NCBI GenBank assembly: GCA_001931875.2
Contig: MSJH02000793.1
Coordinates: forward strand, 62,001-126,000
Reading direction: 5' to 3'
Length of the DNA: 64,000 nucleotides
Source: Byssochlamys sp. IMV 00236
Lineage: Eukaryota > Ascomycota > Eurotiomycetes > Eurotiales > Thermoascaceae
Shown here: positions 1 through 11,495 of the stretch, piece after piece
Position numbering within the stretch: the first letter of the stretch is position 1
Layout: each line of letters opens with the position of its first letter
Position numbers and translations under genes: made by a program
Notes under the pieces: model-generated
Database searches by the model: none
What the model saw: the letters and a program-made list of their open reading frames with translations, nothing else
Told to the model about the DNA's origin: nothing

Positions 1-3000
1 TCGCCCTATTCTACTTCTACTACTACTTTGGCTCTCGACTGGGCTTGGAGCAGCACTCCAGAGTCCAGGGAGAACTACTCTCGCCCACACGCCTGCCAGG
101 CCAATCAAGACCACCCTGCATTCTTCTCCACGACATCATCCCACCGCTGACGGGTTAGGTATTATTCATGTCCCCAGTATGAGTTGCACTATTATCAATC
201 CAGTCACATCCTCATACAGAAGGTGAGATAATCCTCAAGTGGTAAATAGCTAATGATACGGTCGAGGACTCCAGAGACTGCATAGGCTGGTGTAAGTCCA
301 GTGACGAAAGAACTACTGGGCCCAACATGGATCAACCAGTTGTGCTCCGTCCACCCTCGGGCAGTGGTATCACTGTTACGACGATACGAAAGCCATCCAC
401 GGGTGAGTGATGCTGGCTGAGGCAGTTGTTTTGCTCCGCTGTGCCTGTTGTTGTTCCTGCGCACACCTGTATCGTGAGAGCAGCACTTGATTGGACATGA
501 GAGCCAGAGTACAGTTACCAATGGAGCAGACGCTGCAGACACGGTTGACCACGTAGGTACGCCTGGGACACAGAGTGGTGCCACGGCATAGCAGGCATTC
601 TAGAGGACAGCATCGGGTGCATGGTCGATCTCCAATGCAGGGCGAGAGAGCCCTGGCTGGCTGGCGACAGGGCGCATCGCTGCGAACTGGAAAACTCGTC
701 CACTTCCTGTCAATGCAGGAGTCACGTTTTACTCGGGGAATAATGGCCGAGAATTTTGTCTCTATCAATTCTTTCTTTTTTATCGACGACGATTGATATC
801 AAGAGAAGAAAGGCAACGACAGCGGCACCCTTCTCGCCACCAGCAAGGGGAAAGCTCATGCCAGATAGAGGACTCCCTATCATTATTTGCATAGACCCGT
901 GCTTTCAACAACAATACCATAATCCTTCTATAGAGGCCTTCGGACATCAAACGGAAACCAGCTTTGCGCTGGGCGGGGCGTTCTTCGTTGGGATCCAGTT
1001 CTTGTTGCACTGGTCCGCCGCCAACAAGACTGGTAGAAGACGATCGTTCTCGATAGAGGAGCGGCCTATGCAGCGGCGGATGCGCCTCGAACACCGGAAG
1101 CCATGATGAGCCAACTGACTTCTAAACAAAGACAAGTTGTCGCGTGCAAAGTTTCACGTCCGCGCCCCCGGGGCACACAATGGATCATCCAGATCACCTG
1201 CAACCCGCAGGTGGTTTCCGCGCGGTACATAAACTTTGTCAAGGATGCATTTCTTTTCGTATTGTATCAGGAAGCCCATTGCGTAACACGGCGGCAAGCC
1301 AGTGTTTACAGCACCTCTTACCTGTGCAACAATCTGAACCTTCAGGTATGTAGTAGTAGTAGAAGACCGGTACCTTGGATGAAGGGTTCTTCGGTCAGTC
1401 TCGACCACTTCTATCCTTGGATTCTAGCGGGTATCTGTGACCGGGACGCGCGACTCGGGATCAACAGAAACCACCAAGGGTGTCCCCCTGAAACGTGCAA
1501 CAGGTTTCGACGGCGTCTGACGGGAGTGCGCGTCCGCTCCCCTCCGTGTTGAAGCCCGCATTGGTCCACTTGGCGGCGGCCACTTCCAGCCTAGCGTCAG
1601 GTACCCGCGGATCGCTCGCACTCTGGGCTGCGCTCATTGGACACTCGGTTCTGACAGCTGGAGATGCACGATGCTGGCGCCTCAGAGGCTGGCCTTGGAC
1701 AGATCATATCCACGCAGCCCATCTACGGTTCGATACGCGCTGCTCAGCTCAGATCCTGCTGCAAAAGTTTGCGCACAGATATAGTCGCGGCTGATTAAGT
1801 TAACCGTCGAAGACGTCAAGCAGTATCGCCGTAGCTCTGTCGCTTCCAGAACAACATCAAGATGGACCAAGACCAAGAAGAGCAATCAGGTGGGATGCAA
1901 GACGGAGGATGCCCCGCAGAGCCGTCGGGACGCGGAGCTTCTCTGGCAGTTCCGGGCCAAACGGCCAAACTGGAATTGGTGTAGTGATGGCCCAGAACGG
2001 GAAGAGGCTAAAGCTACTAAGACGTTCGATCGATTTGTGAGAGATCCGCTGCGTGTGGGATACCGGAAAGTCCGCGAAGCACGAATGGCAGGCAAGGGTG
2101 CCTTGTCTGGGCCTCCCGCGCTTCTGGAGGTCTTCATCACTGGCAAAACCTCGGACCTGTAGAATGCTTAGTCGTCAGGGAGGAGAAGCAAAGAGAGCCT
2201 TGGAACATGTGACCGGTTCGGCAGTAAGCCAACGTACCTCGATTTCGTCTCTCGCTCGCTCTCTCTTGGGGTGGGTAAAGGCATCTGTGCCCCATTGTGC
2301 GACGGTTAGATGCTGCTTAGAGACACGTTTGTGCTTTATGTTGCAGAGATGCAACATCAACATTGCGCCGCCGTATCCTCCATCGTGGATCACTCGTCTA
2401 TGCTCAATTATAAGTCTCGATTTTTCTCGATTGACGTACTGCAGTTGTTTTTTGTTTCGGGGGCTGGACAATGGGCGCGCGCACTCAAGCTTCCAGGTCA
2501 GCTCGGATCGTTGCAACTGAATGGCGATGCCAGGAAATTTTGCTGTGGCTCCCTGCGCGCCTGCTTCCTTGCGAATGAGAAAATGACCCAAGAAAAGAAC
2601 TTTTCTTTCACGGTCACGGAACTGAAGGGTTAAATACAAACAACTTCGGCCTTTTATCAGAGCCTCAAGGGGCTCAACGTTGATGCAACGCTAACGGATC
2701 TTGCTGCTAGATAGCGAACTATTGTATTTATTCATTCTTAGTTCCGCAATTATAGGCACAGTGGACTGGTGATCCTCAAAAGACAGCAGCACACTTAGCC
2801 ATTGATATGTTATGCTGGCATTTGTGTTTCGACTGCGTTTTGTAGTAATTCCCACAATGGCATTCTTTAACGATCTGGCACCATCTGGTGCCTCTCGGAA
2901 GTCTCAGATATCGACCAAAGAAATCTTTATTACGCATTGAAACCCGGAGTCAACCATCCAGCTCTAGTTTGAGAGTCGTGTCCTATAGTGGTATTCTGTC

Positions 3001-5026
3001 CGCCGTTTTAGGGTATAATGACGGCAACTAATCTCATGGGACGGATGGCATCGGCCACAATATGTGCTCTAACTGTCCAAAATTGGATTATGGCCGGCAC
3101 TATCAGCCTTCTCTCACTCGCTGTCCCGTTTTCTGATTTCCTTCCAAATGTTCTGTGTGCATCTATCAGCTCTGAGCGGTGAAGGATACCTGTGCACAAG
3201 GGAAAAGAGCACCGAGGCAGACGGTAGACCCCACTGTTCACAGTCCTTATCTACAACCTCCCAAGCGCTCTTAAAGTATAGGACAAGGTTTCAACTACTG
3301 AACCAGACTTCAACCGCTCTATGCGATCTCACAGGATGGTGCGACCGTTTACTTATGTGCGGGGTAAGATCGACATTCGACGTTTGATCCACGACTGTAC
3401 GAGTCCAGCATAGTTCGTTCCATGGTCCATGCTCGATGGCTTTACGTTGTAGATATCAAGAGCAACTTCAAAATTTCGACCATTTGAACCGATTGGACCA
3501 ACTGTTTGGCCTCAATAATCAGGCCGGCCTTGATTCTCCTCTTCGATATGAACCCGCGGCCAACCTCATATGGGTTTCACATATCGCTAGACCACAGGCT
3601 ACCGATTTCCCAATATGAGATGTCAAGAGTGGTAGCCATAACCCCTGTTACGTGCATGAACCGTTATTACTGTTATAGATGGGTCGATAAGATGTGCGAA
3701 ACGGATTGCATGGGACATCAATCTATTATGGGTGACCTTTGGAGTAAGCTTGTTTCACCCACCAAACATGCTCGTCCAGTGGTCACTTGAACGTGGCAAA
3801 GGCGCTCTCGATTGTGGCTCCCATTCTCCTATTGAACAGATAAACTTAGTCATGGGCCGATGGGCATTTATAGAATGGTTACTACTAATGATTCTGCGCG
3901 GGGCTTCGGTGGGATCTGGACACAACCTGAAGATGACACAGCCCATTTATTCAGCGTCAGGCGAGTCTCACCACCGCCTACTAATTAGCATTACTAGGTA
4001 CTCTAGTCAGCCCAGAATCTGTAACGCAGTCCTAAATATGCCACATACGGGAGGTGACTCGGGCGCAGTAGAAGTTGCGGTGGCGGTTTAACAGCCGCTC
4101 CATGCATTGCATCCTTACTCTATACACCGTGAAAGGCTCCCAGGCTAACATTGATAGCTGTACATGGTAACTGCTTCTAGTCGGGTAAGGGCGAGAGCTT
4201 CGCTTATAAGAGTAAGTTATACTGGATTGATGCAGTGCTGCGCCACTACCTACGCGCAGGAGACTTGAATACTCTGCGTTGCGGAGAATCTTTAAAGCTG
4301 AAGCCTTGGCAGCGACTATCGCATTAAGATTCATGCTTTGATTCTTGCGACCATAATCGCGAGGGAGGAAATTCGTCAACTCTTCAATTGTGTGTGAGTT
4401 TTCTGTCTGGGGGACTAGGGTGACTATCTATCTACCTTCCCATAGTTATTTGTCGTAGATTCCGTCAGCAGACGGAGTGCTCCTGCTGCTAGGATACTCA
4501 AACAAGTCTTCCCCCTGCGATCTGGTGGTGAGATTCCCCAGGGTGGAGTCGTTTCCGATACCCCTTGGGACCTCTTAACGACGATCATATACGCAGTCGG
4601 TGTGATACTGGAATTATTTCTAATAAAGGGCGCGGACAAGGGAGCGCTCTGACTAGCCGTCTCCTTCTTTCTTACTCTCCGGCCTTTGACTTGTACAGTA
4701 CGACAGTGTCACCGTTGGACTGCTGAGTTCTGCGTCTTCTCCATATCCGTTCCATCGCGTTTCCTATCGCAGCAGAAGCCAAGTTCGAGCATTCTCTTGT
4801 CATTCTCTTGATATTCCTCCAGAAAGTAAGTTCCCAATGCTAAACGGCCAGGCTTGATTCGTGGATGGCTTCTCTTGAGCTCGCGATCCGATCGATGTAC
4901 GCCTGGCTCTAGGCTGACTGGCGGGCCAATCCGGCCACCGGGCGGCGATGGCTAACATGGCCGGCAGTAGCGCTTGGCACGGACGCTGCACGTAAAAAGT
5001 TCCCGGGCGCCGCTGGATCGAGAACT
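1..5026. other. Gene-poor stretch upstream of the CDF transporter
   Basis: No open reading frame here looks like a protein I recognise. The frames that exist are about 60-155 codons, occur on both strands at once, and lack convincing composition or splice structure. The only segment that reads somewhat like a terminal exon is 4446-4652 on the plus strand; it is treated separately as a finding. No tRNA, tandem repeat array or terminal inverted repeat was noticed. Confidence 0.5.
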
Positions 5027-6997
5027 ATGTACTCGGACAACAGTGTCATCGAGGAAGTAGATGCTCCCATAATGTCGACATCCACTTCCTTTCCTAAATA
5101 CGAGTCCACATTTCTTCCGCTCGCTCCCGATCCGGAACGGGAGATTGTGTCTACCCGCGGCCAGCATTTGCCAGGCATTTTGCGACGGTTCTCTGGGGCG
5201 AGCTTACAGCAACCGTCATCATCGCCATTTTCCGATGGTGCCACTGGAATCGGCGAGTTCGATAGCAGACTCTCCGATTGGGAAGGGTTTGCCGCTAGGA
5301 ACGACGATATCGAGACCGGGAACTGGGTGAGGGATGTTCGATTGCTGTCGCACCGGGCGCTGGGAGATGCTTCTTCAGAGCTTCTTCCTCCAGACGGGGA
5401 GGCCGTCCAGCCGATCAAGCGCAGTGCGAGATTGATTGGGAATATTGGGCCGCGGTATCCATGGTATGTTTTCTGTGGTACCTCTCGTGCATGTGTCAAG
5501 CGGTTCACTGCAGATCGCATGGCGCAGTGCTCCTGAAGTCGGCTCACGATGGATTGGTGATTCAGGGAGCAATTCTACACACCGCCTGAGAAACTGAAGA
5601 AGCTTCGTACCCCAGTGTACGTCCTCTTTGCTTGAGATCCTTTTTTATTTGCGTAGTATTCAGCTGATATTCATTCTAGTCGGAATTATTACGAGCGGAT
5701 GAACTTTCTGATCACTCGATACCTCTTCATTGACCGAATGCTGAGCTCGTCAATCGCACAAGAACTTATCGAAGATTATGAGCAGAAGCATAAGAATTCT
5801 CGAAACCGCCTGCACACGATTGCTGAGGAAGCGCCGGGAACTCCCCAGCCTGTTTCTCCCCCCGACTCGCGTCAAGGTTCCCGGGAAGGATCATCGGCCG
5901 AAGGGATAGAGAACAACAGCGATGGAAGGACAGCAGGCGTGAGCGTCGATCAACCTGCTAGTGAAACCACTCCTCTGCTGTCTTCTCGCTCTGACGAGCA
6001 TCCTCACCCAACGGCTGGTGTGAGAAGCGGCCCAGTTGAAAGCACGAATCGCATTGTCATTCTTGCCATCTATGTCAATCTGATAGCGAATGTCCTTCTG
6101 CTGGCCTCGAAAGTCGTCATCACACTCATGACGAGCTCCGTATCAGTTCTTGCGAGTCTGGTAGATGCTTCACTGGACTTTTTGAGTACGGCCATCGTAT
6201 GGTTCACGACCAGACTCACAGCAAGGCGTGATCGATACCAGTATCCAGTTGGCCGTAACCGTCTGGAGCCTATTGGTGTGCTTATTTTCGCGACGATCAT
6301 GATAACCTCTTTCTTCCAAGTTGGAATCATATCCGTACAGAAATTGGCATCAGATGACCATGAGGTTGTCAGGCTTGGAGTTCCTGCGATCGCAATCATG
6401 GGCAGTACCGTGGCTGTCAAGTTGCTCTGCTGGGTGTGGTGCCGAAATATCAACAATTCGAACGTTCAAGCCCTAGCACAGGACGCCATGACCGATGTCA
6501 TTTTCAACGTCTTCAGTATCATCTTTCCCTTGGGTAAGTTCATAACTCTCCTCCTCAGACTTGACTCCAGTGGACACAGCAGCTAATACCAAACAGTGGG
6601 TACTTTCACAAACACTTGGTTCCTTGATCCTTTGGGTGGTCTCTTTCTGTCCCTGTATATCATGATGAATTGGGCCAAGACCGCCAGAGAACACGTTCAT
6701 CATCTTACGGGCGCTGCTGCCAGCTCCGATGATCGTAGTGTCCTCATCTACCTGGTCATGCGCTTTGCGGAGAGTATCAAGTGGATCCAGGGTTTGGAGG
6801 CCTATCACTCAGGAGACAAACTCAACGTCGAAGTCGATGTCGTCTTGGACGGCAACACCACCTTGCATGACAGCCACGATATCGGAGAGAGTCTGCAATA
6901 TATGATCGAGAGCATCCCGACGGTCGATCGCGCATTCGTCCACCTGGATTATGCTTACTACAACCTTCCTACTCATTTTGAACGAGAAGCTCGGTGA
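5027..6997 (+). CDS. Cation diffusion facilitator (CDF) transporter, Mn-type
   Basis: Proposed exons are 5027-5463, 5566-5616, 5680-6533 and 6597-6997, giving about 580 aa. All junctions are GT-AG and keep frame. A hydrophilic N-terminus of roughly 290 residues, including an acidic Ser/Pro-rich stretch, precedes the membrane domain, which starts near NRIVILAIYVNLIANVLLL. Two DxxxD metal-site motifs are visible: DASLD at about residues 325-329 and DAMTD at about 431-435. In the CDF family this DxxxD pair, in place of HxxxD, marks the manganese group. The C-terminal part (SIKWIQGLEAYHSGDKLNVE onward) fits the cytosolic CDF dimerisation domain. The likely role is H+-coupled Mn2+ export from the cytosol into an organelle or out of the cell; substrate and location are inferred. 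The start is the first ATG of the frame. The stop overlaps a GTGAGT donor-like sequence, so a spliced longer C-terminus is possible. Confidence 0.86.
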
Positions 6998-7768
6998 GTG
7001 ATAAAGGAGGCGTAAGCTCTACAATTCTGAGACGGTTTGCCGTGAAGATCTCCCGTGGGAATAACATCGTCATGGTTTATATTCGAGGCAAGCAAGTTCT
7101 CGTCAGTTGCTGGTTTATAAAGATGAAGGCTCAAGACAAGCGTTCTGGACACTGCCTGGCCTGGATCAAAAGGCGATTCAGCATTCATCAATAGAAGGGG
7201 CAGGAAATGTCAATATAGATTTCTCCTATCCTACGATACCCTTATTTTTTTTTTACCTCCTTTTTTGGCCGTTTGGGATTGTTTGGTTAAGAGGGTTTTT
7301 GGAATGGAGGTTGAGACTATGGTGTTAGACCCTGGATATTCCGTATAAATCGATATCCATAAAAGAATATATATATATATATACAATGTTAACAAACCCC
7401 AAAATTCATGTCTATTCCATTTCACCTAACACAAAGTTTGCGTCGAGTAGAGAGAGCAATGGTTGTGCGATACTACGATATACGGTCAGCGGTAAACACC
7501 ACCAACGCAACAATTCCTGATGTGGAAATATCGGTTCCGCACAAGCTCGAGATGTGCGGTTAGGCCAGCTGTACCCCGGACATTTGGTTTAGCAGTCTCT
7601 CTGGTCAAAAACAAACAGAGACCAAACAGAAACAAGTCCTTCGTCAATCCTTCGATCCCCCTACACTTCACCGCCGTCCCAACAAACCGGCAAAGAACTC
7701 CTACTCCTGCGGACCTTCACGCTCATCACCTCCGCCGCCGACACATCTCCTACTAGCCATCTACCGCG
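6998..7768. other. Intergenic spacer between CDF gene and SRP72
   Basis: This holds the 3' flank of the CDF gene and the 5' flank of SRP72. It contains a poly-T run near 7246-7254 and a short (AT)n tract near 7366-7381. The pyrimidine-rich stretch before 7769 (CTCC, CCTCC, CATCTCC) is typical of a fungal core promoter or leader. No gene is supported. Confidence 0.5.
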
Positions 7769-9930
7769 ATGGCCGCTGCAGCAGTGCAGTCCATAAGCTC
7801 ATTGCTGCAACGAGCAACGATCGAAGACCATGAAGAAGTACTGAAAACATGCAACGCAGCACTTAAAAAATCCAAAAACGACACACAGGCACAACATGTC
7901 AAAGTTGTAGCTTTGTTGAATCTCGATCGATACGATGATGCATTGCGGGTCATTGAAGAGGGCGGGGATGCGCTGAAGAAGAGAGCTGCGTTAGAATATG
8001 CTTATGCGCTTTATAAGTCGGGGAAGCTGAGTGAAGCCGTGGACGTTGCGGCCAGATCGGGTGCGGGGAGAGGGGCTAAGCATGTGGAAGCGCAGGCGGT
8101 ACGTATTATCTTAATTGTGATTTTGGGACTATGGAAGTATGGTGTATGATTTTGGGGAGATTACTTTTGCTGATGGGTGATTCGATATAGTCATACCGTG
8201 CTGAGGACTTCGTTCGAACTGCTGCGCTTTATGAGAAACTTTCCCGCGATAAGGAGTCGTTGGGCAACGAGGAGAACGATCTGCGTATCAATTCCTGGGC
8301 TACGGATGCTCAGCTACAATGGAAGCGACAGACGGATGCTGTGCGGCATAAGAGACCGTCGAGGGAGGATCTGGAGTCGTTCGAGACGGTTTACAATGCG
8401 GCATGCGGGAGTTTGGCGAGAGGGGATCTCAACGAAGGCGCGCTGCTGCTGAACAGAGCAAAAGGTCAGCAAATGAAACTTGATTCTGAGAGATTGGAAT
8501 GGTTATACTGAGAGATAACAGAGCTTTGTAAGACTACGGAGGATTTGACACCAGAGGATAAGGTTGCGGAATTGCTTCCTATCGCTGTGCAGCAACTTTA
8601 CGTCTTGATCCGACAAGGGAAGTTGGATGAGGCGGAAGAGCTGATTAAGGAGATATCTGTCAATGAGTACGTGGACTGGCAATTGGATCTGTTCAAGAGG
8701 GAAGCTAACACGATTACCAGGATCTCGGAACTATCTACGAAGAAGATCGCCCAGAACAATATAATCCTAGCTGGCCGGACACAGGAAAATCCTTTCCTTC
8801 TCTACAAGGCATTCCACGAGACGCCTTCTTCGACAGACGGTGACAAGCTCTTTGACTTCCAGAACAAGGTCATGACGGCAAATTCATATTCTGCGGAACT
8901 ACTGGTGCAGAAATATGACGGGGTGATTCGATCTACGTCAAAGGCGCTTTCTCAGCACCCCTCGCCTTCAGTTTCGGGAGACGTGAACCTCCTCTCCGTG
9001 TACAATGCAGCAGCCCATGCGCGGGAAAAGGTGGGCCAGAAAGGTCTGAAGGAAATTCTACCTCTACTCGAGAACCGACCTAAAGATATCGGGCTGGTCC
9101 TGACCGTGGTCCAACTGTATGTGGCCGTTGGTAACATCACGGCTGCTATTGGTACGTTAGAGAGTCTATTACGCAGACTGGATGAATCAATCTCAGAAGA
9201 CGACCACGATGCACGATTCAATCCAGGACTGTTGAGCGTGCTTATTGCTCTTTACAAGCGTGAAGGCCGCAGAGTTCAGATCAGGTCGGAACTTGCCAAA
9301 GCCGCGGCTCATTGGCATCAACGATCAAACCCGCCAGTTACTCTTCTCCGCGCCGCAGGTGCATCTCTTCTGCATTCCTCAGACCCCTCAGATCTCTCAC
9401 AAGCGGCCGTACTGTTCAGCAGCCTTCGCCAGCAGGATCCGTCTGATCGATTCGCTCTAGCAGGCTATGCTGCTTCACATGCGACTCTAGACCCGTCCAA
9501 GGTCGAAGCCGAAATCGAGAAACTGCCCTCGGTACAGGAGCTGGTATCAGATGTCGATGTCGCAGCTTTGGAACAAGCTGGTGTCCCCCTGTCCTCTGTG
9601 ACCGTCGCAGCCGCGGCCGCGGCCTTCGCCGGTGCAAGGAAGAGACCTGCAAGCGACAAAGAGGGCGCAGCAAAGAAGCGCGTGCGGAAGTCCCGTCTTC
9701 CCAAAGACTACGACCCCAACAAGACAGCCGACCCAGAACGGTGGTTGCCACTGCGTGACCGCTCCACGTATCGGCCCAAGGGCAAGAAGGGCAAGCAGAG
9801 AGCGGCTGACAGAACGCAGGGTGGCGTTGTCAATGAGAAGACAGAGGAAGCTGCACAGCAGCAGAGATCGCAGACACCTAGCGGTGGAGGCGGCGCAAGT
9901 TCGAAGAAGAAGAAGAAAGGAAAGAGGTAG
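7769..9930 (+). CDS. srp72: Signal recognition particle subunit SRP72
   Basis: Proposed exons are 7769-8098, 8191-8464, 8522-8666 and 8721-9930, giving about 652 aa. SRP72 is the largest SRP protein. It binds SRP RNA with SRP68 and is needed for co-translational targeting of secretory proteins to the ER. Visible support: an N-terminal helical TPR-like region (paired helices around LNLDRYDDALRVIEEGG and YALYKSGKLSEAVDVA), a long helical repeat middle, and the conserved basic RNA-binding segment RLPKDYDPNKTADPERWLP at about residues 575-593 followed by a Lys/Gly-rich tail. Removing 8465-8521 is required because it carries an in-frame TGA; splicing restores RAKELCKTTEDLTPEDK. The 54-nt segment 8667-8720 has perfect donor, branch and acceptor signals but no stop. 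Its removal restores VNEISELSTKKIAQNN, which is the family pattern as I recall it. Confidence 0.93.
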
Positions 9931-10322
9931 TCTAGATGCTTCCTTATGGATGGTTAGGGGAATGGTTTTATCATCTTGCATTATCATGGCTAGAGACTCA
10001 TGTTTTTAAAAGGCCCACCTATATCTAGAATCGAGGCTGAAACTGTTACTTAGCCTCTTTTACAATAAAAACGAGCTCGAAATAGAGTCCATCACTACAT
10101 TATCTGATATAGGAAGCTCTGTAGGAAGTAAATATGGTTCCTGGCGTAGCTGTATATAGTTCATGACATGCTGGAAATCGTATTTGATAGAACTATATTA
10201 GCATTACATTACTATCATTTCATCATACTCAATCTCGATACATCGCAAACCCCAAGTAACAGCCAAATTAAACACCACGCCAAACATAACCCCAACCAAG
10301 AAACACCTAGCAATCAACCCTT
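9931..10322. other. Convergent 3' flanks
   Basis: Spacer between the ends of SRP72 (plus) and the oxidoreductase (minus). It should hold both 3' untranslated regions. It is A/T-rich with AATAAA-like text near 10063 (CAATAAAAA). No gene is seen. Confidence 0.5.
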
Positions 10323-11495
10323 TCAACCAAGTGGTGTCCGAATCGTCCCACACTGCCTATCATGCTGCTCAAATATCATCCTCGACACCCTCAAATCCTT
10401 AATCGCATCCTGCACACTCGTCTTCACCGGGTTCCCATCTACCACCGATGCATAAAGAGCCTTGAGTTCTTCCACATATGCATCCTGCTCAGTACCGCTG
10501 CTCACAACTTCTCTCTTCCTCACCTGTCCATCATTTTTGACTTCGTCGACAACGACCTGTACCAAATTCGGCGATTTGTACTCAATGCTCACCGTCTTGT
10601 TCGACCCATGAACGACGAGACATGCATCTTGTCGCGGGATCGAGTCCACTCCAGACTCATACACCACGGGAAAGACCCGCTCGTGACTATCATGATAGTA
10701 GAGCGAAGCCGAGTAAAATGGATCGTTCACAGTAACCCCCACGACTGCATCAGGTAGACCGAACAACTCCCTTATTAATGATAGATCATGACATCCCAAC
10801 GAGCAGAGGAATCGACACATCGAGACCCGTTCCGGAGTAACGTCCTGGTAAATAAACGTCTCTTGGAGCAACGTATGGAAAAGGTCCACGACTCCTTCCT
10901 CCCTCCCGGAGGGAGGTTCCGGACCCGTCGCAAGGGTATACGAAGAAGAAGACGATTCTGCTGCTGCTCTCTGAGTATAATAGATCTGTCCGACGAAATC
11001 CCAACATCGAACATGCATGATCCGCTCAATACTATCGACTTCTCTCTTGAACGACTCAACATAGCTAGGCGCAAACCGTCGTGCATATCCTACGAATACT
11101 TTCTTCCCCATCCCATTTCCTGGTACTGTTTCCGTCTGTCTCTCCGCGGCCAGGATGCGCTGCGCGCTCTGAATACTAAATGTAAGTGGCGTTTCCACAA
11201 AAACATGTTTTCCCGCCTGTAAGGTCGCGACGGAGTATGTTTCATGATATTCATCCGGGGTGAGGATGAAGATGAGATCGAGGTCTGGGTCGTGGATGAG
11301 CTCGTGTGGGATAGTGGTGGCTTTGGGGATCTTGTGATGCGTTTGGACGAAGTTGAGGGTTTGAGGGTCGATGTCGCAGATAGATGTTAGGGTGTATTGG
11401 TGGTTGAGAGATTGGAGGGTCGGGATGAAGGTGTTTTGGGCGAGGTTGCCAACCCCGATTATCCCGACGCGGAGAGGAGATTCTGGCATCCTCAT
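10323..11495 (-). CDS. Gfo/Idh/MocA-family NAD(P)-dependent oxidoreductase
   Basis: Single exon, 390 aa from the ATG at 11495. The N-terminus has the Rossmann fingerprint GIIGVGNLAQ (about residues 11-20), then the beta-alpha elements ICDIDPQTL and DLIFILTPDEYHETYSVATL, as in inositol dehydrogenase and glucose-fructose oxidoreductase relatives. The C-terminal domain contains GCHDLSLIRELFGLP, matching the family segment with the substrate-site histidine. The family's EKP motif, which supplies a catalytic lysine, reads VETPLTF here, so the lysine is a threonine. The substrate is unknown. The frame stays open 84 codons upstream, but that part is a Tyr/Phe-rich low-complexity string unlike the family, so the start beside the Rossmann fold was chosen. 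Activity with the altered motif is uncertain. Confidence 0.8.
   Translation of the reverse strand: MRMPESPLRVGIIGVGNLAQNTFIPTLQSLNHQYTLTSICDIDPQTLNFVQTHHKIPKATTIPHELIHDPDLDLIFILTPDEYHETYSVATLQAGKHVFVETPLTFSIQSAQRILAAERQTETVPGNGMGKKVFVGYARRFAPSYVESFKREVDSIERIMHVRCWDFVGQIYYTQRAAAESSSSSYTLATGPEPPSGREEGVVDLFHTLLQETFIYQDVTPERVSMCRFLCSLGCHDLSLIRELFGLPDAVVGVTVNDPFYSASLYYHDSHERVFPVVYESGVDSIPRQDACLVVHGSNKTVSIEYKSPNLVQVVVDEVKNDGQVRKREVVSSGTEQDAYVEELKALYASVVDGNPVKTSVQDAIKDLRVSRMIFEQHDRQCGTIRTPLG

Noticed and set aside
1861..2162. Short plus-strand frame starting near MDQDQEEQ or MGCKTED
   Set aside because: The first version stops after 41 codons and the second lacks any recognised feature.
2175..2639. 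154-codon minus-strand frame as a gene
   Set aside because: No motif, and equally open frames lie opposite it. Composition does not separate it from noise.
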